Source: Punica granatum (Eukaryota; Streptophyta; Magnoliopsida; Myrtales; Lythraceae). From it: a DNA stretch of 64,000 bases. This document shows, one piece after another, positions 20,639-31,858 of this stretch (the first letter of the stretch is position 1; each line of letters begins with the position of its first letter). The position numbers were made by a program, and so were the translations under genes. The stretch lies in the NCBI RefSeq assembly GCF_007655135.1, contig NC_045134.1, positions 18,872,568 to 18,936,567 on the forward strand, in the 5' to 3' direction. Under the pieces are notes generated by a model. That model saw only the letters and a list, made by a program, of their open reading frames with translations, was not told the DNA's origin and did not search any database.

Positions 20639-23600
20639 TCACAAGGACTCTGGACTAGTGGAGGGCCTGAGCTTTGAGGGCATTCGGGTGAGGGGTTGCA
20701 TGTCCCCACCCCACTTGTAGGTCTTGGGTGTAATGGACATCTTGTTCAATGCATGGTCAAATTCGTCAATATCAAAGTCTTCTCGCTCACCGAAACTCGT
20801 GGCCATCTCGTGATCCCTAGAGTTCCTCTCAGGAAAGGCCTCCTCTTCATCGTCTTCCTCGCTGCTGCCCTCTTCGTCATCCTCATAGCTTGTTTGAACC
20901 ATGGACCAGAATATGTAGCTTGGACGGATATATCTACAGAAAAAAATGCCCCGGAAAAGTAAACTATCCAAGTAAGCCAGCAGCAGCAGTAACATTTTCC
21001 TCAAAAGTTCCCGAACTCATTCTAACAATGTACATGGAGACTCAGATGTTTACTATGAGCCACTGCCCTAATCATTCTCTATGCCATTTGAATCCAAAGA
21101 ATTCAGCCGACATAACAAGCAACTGCATTTTTATTCCCATTATTTTTGAAGAGGAGCAGTTTGTAGGCAAAACAACCAACCCTAGTATTGACACAGAACC
21201 AGAAACCAAAATATGAAGTTTAAGCAAACCTGTCACTCTTCTTTAGCAAGCACGGATCGAATGGGAAAAACATGTCCAGCCTCTCCAATCCACCAAAGGC
21301 CCTTGAAAGCTCCGACTCCAGTACATCATTGAAGATGAATGTCTTTGATACCGTATATAGGTTAGCTGCCTTTGCCTGCCTTAGAAACTCTACCACTACG
21401 GATGGCAAACAGACCTGTTATATAGGAAACAAATGAGCACAGAGCTGTGTACAAGAATGAATTATAAAACTACAATAACTGGCCATCATAGTTATAATCT
21501 GGAGAACAGATGCTCTTACCATTAGGGGATTCAATCTATGCTTAAGAATGGATTCTAAAGGCATCTGGGAAAGCTGTGACTTGAGCCAAGGGACATTCAC
21601 CAACGATCTCATTCGGAAGCAAAGCACATACATGATGGCCTGTGAGGCAGAGTGTTTAGTGCTCAAATACTTCATATAGATTCCATGGAAATCAAATAAT
21701 TTACGTTAGGAAGTTAAGAACATGCCCTTACGTCGAAGCAAATCTGACAATGAAGTATATAGAATCAAATGTTCGTTTACAATATCTATCGAAGAAAGAA
21801 ACTCAATTATTTGGCCAAGAAATAACCATGGAATAAGTGGACCATAACAAAGAAAATATCATAAATACAATTTTGAGAGGCAAGTCTCGTAAAGGTGTAT
21901 CACTGTGAAAGAGGTGTGCATATGAAAGACAGAAGCAGTCTAGCCACCAGATGATGCATTGAAGGCAAAGACACACAATTAAACTCAAGAGACTCAAGAT
22001 GTAATGGGATTAAAATGTAGGGAAGACAACAGAGAATAGAGCCACTGCAGATGAGAGTTGAAAACAGGGGACAACTCAAGGATTTAAGCAACTAAGATGA
22101 GAACATAGTTATCACTAGCAAGATGGACATAGTCCTGTTCAGTTCAACTGGGAACTCACCATGCAGCAGGTCCAGTTATTAAAACATGAACCCTTTTGCA
22201 TATGAATTGAGAAATCTGCCAAAAACCTGGCAGAATCTGTGAACGAACCAAACATAACTCTTACATATTGTAAGTATAACTACATCACAAACCATGGGTT
22301 GGTCAAGCTGAACCCCTGTGGGACCCATCTACACATGACCATGTCACAACCAGTTCACTGACCAATGCCAGATAGATAACTATCATGAAGATTACTCACA
22401 AAATCTAGAGAGGTGAAGGAATGGCGTTTCAGAAGCTGAGTGTTTTCGATGTTCCAAGATTAAAGTTCAAACAAACATGCACAATAATGTTACAGAGTCT
22501 TTTCGAAAATAGCGTAAGATATGCACCTGCTATGATTTTAAGCGAAGAGCAAATTATACCTGGCAACCTGAGTAAAATACACGGTGAAGTTCTGGATTAA
22601 TATCACCATTCTGAATTTTGCAGTACTCCGAACACCAATCAACCAACCTATCATCCATTTTAAGAAAACCTTATCAATCAGATATATGATTTCAAACAGG
22701 CAATCATGAATCAAATGACCAACAATGCGCCTACCTTCTCAACATTGCCACTGTGAAATTGGTGGAAATGAACTTTCCACGAGCCATATAGCTGGCAAGA
22801 TAAGCGACTGCACTCATCCTGCAGTATCACAAAACATAAGCGTCAGCCATACTTATCTCAAAATCAAAAGAATGAATGCGCTTCCTATGCCAAACCACCC
22901 ATCGGCAACCACCAATGACTTACAACATGAAACCTCTACAAAATTTATAATGAGAGAGATGAGGACTCAACCATGGCTTGGCAACTAGGAAAGGTATAAT
23001 GGACATTCTTAACAGCAGCGAATTTCATGTTACCTAGTCATTGGAGGATAGTCAGTGCACGTAAAGATATCCGCAAGCGTCCTTGCAAATTTTACACCGC
23101 AATTTTCAGGATCCAAGGCACAGGCATAAAACATCACAAACTGCATATAATGAAGTCCAGGAGTCTCATGAGTCGTTAGCAGCAGGTTCTCTCCAACATG
23201 TATAAATTAGGTGATAACTTATCATTCACCTGGGTAAATTTGGACTTGTATGCAGTGAGAACTGTTGTGCGAAATGATTGGAGAAGAATCTCAAATACCT
23301 ACATGAGGAGACTAAGCATAAGTTATTCTTTTATAAGAAGAATTATCAGCAACATTCAGAGAAAAAATTACAAGACCAAGAACTTCGTGGAAGCATTTTA
23401 AATAAATCTTAGATTAACTAAAACCTCATTCAAGCGGCCTTGTGTTTTACAAGATTCAAGATGCTCGAAGGTTAAGGCCAACAGGTCATCTAACTTCTTG
23501 GCAACCACATTACCAGAAAGACCCTTCCTATTTGTGTATGCTCCTGGAAGCTGCATTACCAACTTCGGTTAGAATAAACACAAGATTATCAAACCATATT

Positions 23601-25318
23601 ACAAGCTAAATACAATATGAAGTTCGATGATCCAGTTTGGAGGTAAACTTACTCCACCACCATCATTTTCGAATTCATCTTCAATCTCATCCATATCCTC
23701 CAATTCTAATTGAAATATTCCCTTGCCAGCATCATCTTGCAAAATGTCTTCCCATGTGATATCCAACTATAATCAGTACAAATAGAAAACCAATCAATTC
23801 AATATCCAATCTCAATAATATGTTAGTGATACGTCATGCCAATATATACTCACATCTAAATCTCTCAGACGATCCACCACAGCCATTAGCATAGTGCTCC
23901 CAACAAGCAGTCCGATTGAACCACTCTCTAGTCTGAACATGTTCTCCATGTACATCATGACCACCTGCCAAAAAGAACGACACATCTTCCTCAATGAGAT
24001 CCAAGGATTACACAAATTGGCTCACTGAATAAGACACATTCCTCCAGGCAATAAACCCACAAAGATCTTTTACAGAGTAAAAACAAAGGATTTCCAAGAA
24101 TTCTTTTTGAAAAACAATAAGAAAAAAAAAAGCGAATGATGGACTTACTTCTTCTGTAGCACCTAAAAGAGGCATCCTCTCGACAACTAATGACGATAAT
24201 CTCATCGGAGCAAGAGGAACCAGACCAGTTATGCTCTCAAGGGCAGAATGCACTCGAGACAGAACTTGGTTTTTAATTGAAAGTCCACGTGGTTGTTTCA
24301 GCCAGCGTAAGAATGAATATGGTGGAATGAAATTCTGTAACAGCATATTCAAACATGGATCAACATATCTTCCATTTGAAGCAGCCTGACATGAAATAAA
24401 ATTAACAAAAGATTAATTGTCAGAAAACATATTCCTAAAAACCCGTTAACATAAAGGAAAAGTGTTAAACCACAAACCAGGGATATGATTAAGTTGGTCA
24501 ATGCATCCATGATTTCAGGCACATAGTTCCACATGCTCATGCTGAATATCTGTTAAAACAAAATGGTATTATAGATAGAATCCCCATCAGTCATTAAGAC
24601 TATGGCAATATAAAAAATGAAAATTTCTTACTTACCGTAGAAAGAAGAGACTCGTGGTGCGTAAAATCTATGGAGGAAACAGCACCAGAGAGTGTCTTCA
24701 AGCATGTCTGGCAAGCAAAGACACTCCATTTAGAGCCAAAACAACAAATGAAAAGGATGTTGACTTGCGACAGAAATCGAGCGTGCAAAACCTACCACAA
24801 GCATGGCCACTTCATCTGCTGAAAGACGCTCTTTATGATGCATTACCCCAATGAGCTCATCATAACCTCTGCTGTCACCCTGCCATCAACAAAACCCAAC
24901 CAGGTAAATATCAAGAATGCTTAGAAGTGAAACTCTTCATGTTGGGTTCGCAGAACTCGGATATGCAATAAAAAAAATAATTAACAAACACATTATGAAG
25001 AAAATTAGTACTCTTTCATTAAAAGCTTCTGCTTTATCCACAATAGCAATTGGAGATGCCACTTCCAAGATCCACAGTAATTCTCGTGCTTAGGAGGAAT
25101 CCAAGATGAAACAAGTGCTAACTCAACCACTAGAGTAATTATCGGAGCTTTCTAATTAGCATCATAAATCATCACGCCGTATGTATAATTCTAAAAAGAC
25201 TAACCTTTGTAATTGACTTGAGGGCATTCCTGACATGATGGACTAACTCATTATCAGTGAAATCGACTTCCTGTATTTCTTGGTAACCTGCATCTCCGTC
25301 GGCCATATCCGCTCCCAT
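20639..25318 (-). CDS. RRN3: RRN3, RNA polymerase I-specific transcription initiation factor (TIF-IA)
   Basis: RRN3 binds RNA polymerase I and recruits it to rDNA promoters in the nucleolus. Fifteen exons with GT-AG borders and matching phases give 625 aa: 25205-25318, 24796-24879, 24636-24707, 24478-24549, 24149-24385, 23854-23964, 23653-23766, 23425-23550, 23230-23298, 23034-23140, 22735-22818, 22560-22647, 21520-21639, 21230-21414, 20639-20933. Family signatures: YVDPCLNMLLQNFIPP (exon 5), GLVPLAPMRLSSLV, FVMFYACALDPENCG (exon 10), YLASYMARGKFIST, HRLNPLM (exon 13), and DMFFPFDPCLLKKSDR plus YIRPSYIFW across exons 14/15. An acidic insert (residues 231-268) and a strongly acidic C-terminal tail flank the conserved core. 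Start chosen at MGADMADGD, preceding an in-frame exon with a clean donor. Intron 12 (21640-22559) is the longest, at 920 nt. Confidence 0.93.
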
Positions 25319-25680
25319 CGTCTCCAACCAGCCGAGCCGAGCCCGAATATAGCAGGCTCAAGCTCGGCTTGTCTCGTTTTCGTTTAGGCTCGGGACGAAC
25401 AGCGGGGACGGAGGCGCCGACAAGCAACTGGAGAGCAACAAGCAGCAGCGGTGGAGGCGGTGATCCAAGCAGCGGCGATGAGCAGGGAGCAGCGAACGGA
25501 GAGGGAGGGCAGAGCAAAGGGAACGGAGAGGGACGGCGTGAACGGCGGCACGAGAAGAGGAGAAGCCGAGCGGGGAGCGGGAGCAGGGGAGAAAAAGAGA
25601 CTTAGGGCTGAGGGGGAAGCGACGGCGGGAGCAATAAAGGGGAAAATAAAAATAAAAATATAAAATAAAAGGAGAGACAG
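25319..25680. promoter_or_regulatory. GC-rich 5' region of RRN3
   Basis: Directly upstream of the RRN3 ATG, GC- and purine-rich (plus strand) in contrast to the flanks. It probably holds the 5' UTR and core promoter. No clear TATA box is visible. The open frames here (25254-25517, 25369-25605) are compositional. Confidence 0.5.
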
Positions 25681-26184
25681 AGACAGAGGATGGAAATCAA
25701 CTTCTTCTTCTTTCTAATAATATTTAAGTGTAAAAGACTTCTATTTTTTTATTAGAAAAAAATTGTAAAATAATATTTAAGAGTAATATGGGTTTAATCA
25801 TATGGGCTTGGGCTAATAATTATGTGGGCTCTATCGCGTGGGCTTTGGCTATTGTCTATGTAGAAAGGCTTTAGACTCGATAAGGCCGAGTTCAACTTTC
25901 ACCGAGCCGAGTTCAAACAGTAAGCAAACTGACTCAGCTTGCTTACACCCCGACAAAGATAAAGCTTTTCATATTATTTCTATCTTCATCTTTTTTATTT
26001 TTTTATAGAATTAAGGAATAACTACTTTTTTTCCCTTGTGCTATGTTTTATTATTGTTATTTTTATATATGAAATTAGACCTTTTTAAATTTTATCGTTA
26101 GTATTTATAGTAGGGACAATGCTTAAAAATCACATCAAAAATTAATTATATATAGATGATATATTTCAGTTACAAAAAAGGCTC
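25681..26184. other. Intergenic, repeat fragment
   Basis: Sequence at 25876-25985 (GATAAGGCCGAGTTCAA, then GACTCAGCTTGCTTACA) recurs in diverged form at 36280-36410, so it is a dispersed repeat. No gene. Confidence 0.5.
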
Positions 26185-26312
26185 GTTGGCCTAATATAAT
26201 AAAATAGAAATCTTAGTATCTAATAGAGAGACACGAATAATCCTACTAAGTATCGAACCTAGAACCTCTATAGTGCCAAACGAAAACATACGCCACTGCA
26301 TTACGCTTTTTT
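26185..26312 (-). mobile_element. tRNA-derived SINE, copy 2
   Basis: On the minus strand it starts GCGTAATGCAGTGGCGTATG (A-box-like) and has a B box GGTTCGATAC (plus 26250-26259), then a tail with ATTAGATACTAAGATTTC. It matches copy 1 at 1200-1328 in layout. Confidence 0.6.
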
Positions 26313-27845
26313 TTAATAAGGATGATATATTATTTGTCATTATTGTGTAACATATTATTGCCTTTGCTCAATTGTTGTGTATAAAAATTCTCTTCCTTTC
26401 CTTCTTTTAATTTAATTCACGTATTGCAGTAGTGTAACCTCATCGTTAGATACTTTAGCCATATATTATAAGGACTTCATCATATGTTAAAACTGATAGT
26501 CTTTAATCATTTGCCAAGACTCATTATGATATTCAGAATCGAATCCTTATATGGTAACATAAATGTACCATTCATTTTTTCCACATTAAAAAATGTATAT
26601 AAGTATCTTCTATAATTGGAAAAAAAAAAAAGATTTCCCCAAAAAAATATGCAAGTATCTTGGATAAAATATATTCTATTATCTACTATACTAATTTGTA
26701 CTATTACATCTACATGTATCAAGCTACCAATTTTAATCTTCATTTTTTCCAATTTTATCTATAGCATCATGAATTTTAATTTGTTAACCATTCACTATTT
26801 CATCGAGGACATGATTGTCAATTTAACAAAACAACTACCATACCAGCTAAAAATAAATAAATAAATAAAACAAGAGCAACTCAATTGGCAACCCCTAATG
26901 AAATTATAATCCCCTGGGTACTGGTCTAATATTTTTCCCCAAGACATGGTCGCAACTCACCGCATTCTCAATAAGAAACAAGAATATGGAATCTCTATGG
27001 CTTCAAGTCCTCTTGTTTGGATGTAGTCAATAGGATCATACGATTCATGACAACATCTTAGTTTAGTGTTTTTATAGCTTTTTCAACTTAACTGTACATA
27101 TATGATAATAGTATTTGCAGTGACCACTTTGTAAATCCAAGTTGATCCGTTGAATGTGAAAAAAAAAACGTGATTTCATAAGCACTATCCCCTTCTCCGG
27201 GTCTTGGTTTATTCTCTAACCAAGGGTACAATGAGATCCATTTGGCATCATATCTTTTCGTCTGGTCCGAATTAGTTGTTTCCATGTATCCATTTCGAAG
27301 CCGACTAAAGTTGAAAATCATTAAACGTGAAGAAAACATGATTTCCTAAGCCTCTCTGGATCCAGTTCCATCATGAATGATGGATGATGGATGATGGAAC
27401 AAGATCCGTATGCATCATTAGCTTATCGTTTGCACCAAATAAGCGGTTTACGAAAAATATCAATTGTAAGCTCATTTTGAGTTAACATATTTCCTTCACA
27501 CTCAGTCCCGTTGCAGCGATTTTGGACTAGCCTAGCTGCCAATTCCATTGTAGCAGTGCAAGTCTCAATTCTGCTATCTGTTTGGCTTCCTTCCTCCTTC
27601 ACTTTCACCATGTTATTGTTATTGTCGAATTATTTCTTCTTCATCTATGATTGTTCCGACGACCTCGGTCTAAGATATTTTCCTTGGTTGTTGACTTTAT
27701 AGAGCACACATGAGTATATGGATTTTGGTTCACTAGCAAGCTAATGCACCTTCTCTCACTATTCTTGAGAAGGTTTTGAACTTCACCATCCTCTCAACTC
27801 TCGTAAATCGTAATCTTTGGAGTTGATTCCATTAAAACAATTTAT
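26313..27845. other. Intergenic, nothing recognised
   Basis: AT-rich with frames up to 83 codons, none resembling a known protein. A short GATGGATGATGGATGATGG repeat lies near 27377. Confidence 0.5.
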
Positions 27846-28163
27846 GCTTTGTTTTAGAGTTTATTTTTAACTCTAATCTACTTAATTCCACTTATCTTCA
27901 ATTCAAAAATGCATTTATTACTTTTTCCGTTTTCTTCAATTTTTTTATTTATTCAATTCAATTTTTACTACTAAATTATCTCAATTATTCATTACTTTTT
28001 CCACAATATAATAACACAATCATTACTTTCTCTCAACTATTCACTACTTTTTCACACTTTTTCTCATAATTCAATAACACAATCATTACAACTCAATTAT
28101 ATATATATATATATAAAGTTAGAATAGAGTTTAACTTAATTCAATTCTAATCCCAAACAAGGC
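27846..28163. mobile_element. MITE family A, copy 2
   Basis: Left end GCTTTGTTTTAGAGTT is inverted at the right (AATCCCAAACAAGGC). The core (TTCATTACTTTTTCCACAAT, AACACAATCATTACTTTC) matches copies 1 and 3. A TA microsatellite (28100-28117) sits inside. Confidence 0.65.
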
Positions 28164-28541
28164 TTTAGTTACTCTTCTACAATCTTTTTCCCTTCCAATT
28201 CCTTCCTTTATTTCAACAGGCTATTGTTCTTCTCGGTTGAATGAAGCTTCTTTGTTTATGATTGTTCCTTTGAGTATAGGTTGAGATTAAACACTCGTTA
28301 ATTTCCTTCATTGTTGTAGAATTTTGGTTCAACATAGCAGTAGTAGAATGATGTTCACTTATTTAATTCAACTTGTTAAATTTTTTGTTGTTTACCTCAC
28401 TTGCAATTATACATGTGCAAGCAAAAATTTCCTCGACCAAGAATTATGTTGTGCTTGGAGTAAGGACAGATTATCCCGACTAGGGAAGATTAAGAAAATG
28501 GGATGATCTAATGAAATTAAATTAGACTTTGAGAGCTCTAG

Positions 28542-29455
28542 TAGGGGTGTAGATGGGTGGGTACGGGTGGTTTTTAGGAAAAAGTTTCGGTCACCGTTTA
28601 GTTCGGATCGTTTTTTTAAGAGATTATGCCTTTAATCTATACAAATGTAAAAAGATTCAAAACAACTTCAAAGCAAGTAACAAGTCCAAACATCACATTA
28701 ATAAGAACATAATCCACAACATGTCAATACAACAAATTTAAGAAGTCCAAAACCGATTGACCTCACAACTTCCAAGTGTAAAGAGCCTAGTAAAGGGCAT
28801 AACCAAAAGTCTAAAACAAATAACAAGTCTAAGCATTACAAGTTAAAAATCCAATACCTTCATCTTCGACTAACAAATTTGCAAAATAAGATTAACAAAC
28901 AATAATGAATCCATATATTAGAAGAAAGGAAAATATTGAAGAAACGAACATAATAGATAACAAAGAGAACTAGTTCTATGTTCTCTACATAACAAAGAAG
29001 GTGCTGAACAGAACAAAAAAGGAATAAAACAGTAAACAGAGATGAAACAGAACAACAAACAGAGATGGAAAGAAATAGATGACAGAACAAAGTTCTTTGT
29101 TCGATAGAGAAACGATAGGACAAAGTTCTATGTTCGATAGAGAAGCAACAAAACAGAAAACAGAGAACAAAACATAGGTTATGTGTTCTACAGATTTTTT
29201 GTACATATTGGACTGATTTTTATTTTGATAAACGTAAACACAAAGTATTCATCTCTTGTTAATATATAAGTATTCCTCGGGCGGTTTCGGTATCGCCGGG
29301 TTACATAGGCGAGTCCCCTATATTTTTCGGGTAGAGTTTTTTGCCCTTAAAGCTCAACTAAAAGCTCTCTTCAATTTTTCGATTTTGGGTTTTATGTTCG
29401 GTTAGGTTCAGATTTTTCAGTTTTTCGGGTTTTCGGACTTTTACTTACACCTCTA
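28542..29455. mobile_element. TIR element of 914 bp, hAT-like duplication
   Basis: Starts TAGGGGTGTAGATGGG and ends CTTTTACTTACACCTCTA. The flanks are AGCTCTAG (28534-28541) and AGCTCTGG (29456-29463), 7 of 8 matching, an 8-bp target duplication as in hAT elements. No transposase. Its right end was later caught up in the tandem duplication that follows. Confidence 0.55.
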
Positions 29456-29967
29456 AGCTCTGGTGTCAAGAAAACTAGAGAAGCTAAGTTGAAGGATTGT
29501 GTTTCCTCCGCTGAGGCAAAGCTTACCTCAAAGCTCGAGTTTTACTATTAATGAAAATGAGTCAAGTCAACTATTGACAATGCTAGAAGGATAGATTCTA
29601 AATATTGGTTAGATCTAAGTAATTCGATGAAACTAAGGGAACCAACAACAATTAAGCCTTTCGTTATTCTCTTGCCATCCTCTAGGACACTAATGGTGCC
29701 GAAGCCTTCCTTGCTTGCAAAGATTGGAAAGAATGAAATGAAACGAAGCGGTTGATGGCACGGTGTGACAGAGTAGGCTTAATAGTTCAAACTGTTGTTG
29801 AGTGTTTCGAAGATTGTTGTAGATGTCTAACTTTTATGAGATATATCATGTATCATATATCAAGTTTAGGTTAAAAAGGTATAAAGCTGCACCATGACCT
29901 CAGTTTGGGTCCTGTGGTGTCTACTAACTGGGCTATCGTAATGGTGTAAATTGTAAAGCTGCACTTT
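29391..29967. repeat. 575-bp tandem duplication, unit 1
   Basis: Direct repeat of the next 575 bp with substitutions and small indels. It includes the right end of the TIR element at 28542-29455 plus about 510 bp of downstream DNA. No open frame of note. Confidence 0.9.
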
Positions 29968-30542
29968 TATGGTTCAATTAGGTTCGGATTTTTTAGTTTT
30001 TCGGGTTTCCAGACTTTTACTTACACCCCTAAGCTCTGGTGTCAAGAAAACTAGAGAAATTGAGTTGAAGGATTGTGTTTCCTCCACTGAGACAAAGCTC
30101 ACCTCAAAGCTCGAGTTTTACTATTAATGAAGATGAGTTAAGTCAACTATTGATAATGTTAGAAGGATCGATTCTAAATGTTGGTTATGTCGTAGTAATT
30201 CGATGAAACTAAGGGAACCAACAACAATTAAGCCTTTTGTTATTCTCTTGCCATCCTCTAGGACACTAATGGTGCTAAAGCCTTCCTTGCTTGCAAAGAT
30301 TAGAAAGAATGGAATGAAACGAAGCGGTTGATGGCACGGTGTGACAGAGTAGGCTTAATTAATTCAAACTGTTGTTGAGTGTTTCGAAAATTATTGTAGA
30401 TGTCTAACTTTTATGATATATATCATGTATCATATATCAAGTTTAGGTTAAAAATGTATAAAGCTGCACCATGACCTCAGTTTGGGTCCTGTGGTGTCTA
30501 CTAACTAGGCTATCGTAATTGTGTAACTGTAAAATTGCACTT
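29968..30542. repeat. 575-bp tandem duplication, unit 2
   Basis: Second copy. Shared blocks include CTCTGGTGTCAAGAAAACT and GGCACGGTGTGACAGAGTAG. Confidence 0.9.
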
Positions 30543-31858
30543 GAAAATGTGAGGTTGAGAATGGAACGTGTATCTGTCTATGTCTTGTTATTTACAGCAA
30601 TAGCTATATAATACTATCCTATCTTGAATTGCAAAACTAGAAAATGGAAATTTTTGTAATGGATGAGTGTTTGCAATATTGATCTTTCTTAGTGAAACTT
30701 ATGCACTTACATAAACTAATTGTGAATATTGACGACTTTATTAAGAGCACACAATTTATATCAGAATATCATCGATTAATTATTCTTGGATCTCGGAGGA
30801 GTGTTGTATTTGAGATTGATTCTTCGACATGACAACTTATATGCAACTTATGGTATGGTTGATTCTCCATCTACTTCTCACAATGAATATGGATAATATT
30901 ATTATCTATAATGAGAAACCGAAGCATTTGGTGAAGTCAGGTTCAACCATATTTGATACCATGCAACATCGACTGGAGATTACAATGACGAATTATATAT
31001 TGCAATCATTTGTTGTCAAGTCAGTTATAGTTCTATGGAAAATGGCACTTGCCGAAATTGGGGTTGCTTTAATTTGTCATGAATATGAATATTTGATTGG
31101 CGAAGTTCCAACCATAGTTTTATCTAATACTATGCTTTGGAAGATTCTAATATGAAAACACCTACCAAGAAGAAGAAACCATGCAAACATGGAAAAAGTA
31201 ATGGTATTTCTGCATTTGCATGGCTTAGGAATAATACTTCGCCACTTGAAGTCTCAAAATGTGTTATAAATAAGGAACAATTATTATGTGCAATGCTATC
31301 TAAAATGAGAATTAATAAACTCTTTCATGTGATTATGTCTTCCTTGGATTACCATGCTACATGTTATTGCCACATGATAGTCTTGAAAGAGCTGTTTATT
31401 TTTTATGTCGTTGGCCATTCTTAGCTGTTAAGCAAAATATTGTGTTTGCCACATTTTTTTCCCAGTTTTCATATAATAGCGATATGTTTTTTTCCCCCTT
31501 CCTCAGACGAGCAACATAGGAAGAACAAAGAAAGAGAGAGGAAGGAAAGAATCACCGAATATGAGCTTTCATCGAGTCGAACCTGAACGATTTGTGAATT
31601 GTCTCGTCTCATTTATATCTCTATCTCCAACTCAGACCAAACAAATCCTCACAATCCAATAGTGCCTTGGATTGGGCTCTAATATGAAAGATGGTACGTG
31701 GTAAAAAGAAGCATAAAAAAATTAGCCTGATTATAGTAATATATTTAACATCAAGAGGTAGACTTGACAAATAGCTCGTAAAATTAAGTTAATCTATTGA
31801 AGCTAGGGGTGTGCACGATTATCTAGTATATTCAGAACCGGTCGGAATCTACCCTAAC
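30543..31858. other. Intergenic with a dispersed repeat
   Basis: The segment 31130-31470 recurs in diverged form at 36575-36910 (shared GGAAGATTCTAATATGAAA and the tail TGTTTGCCACATTTTT). The frames at 30829-31155 and 31137-31424 have no recognisable product, and the second lies within the repeat, so I do not call genes. Confidence 0.5.

Noticed and set aside
25254..25605. Open frames on both strands over the RRN3 5' region
   Set aside because: Low-complexity Gly/Arg/Glu content that follows from GC- and purine-rich sequence; the minus frame overlaps RRN3 exon 1 in another phase.
30829..31424. Two overlapping frames of 95-108 codons
   Set aside because: The second lies in a dispersed repeat whose other copy (36575-36910) has no open frame; no domain recognised.
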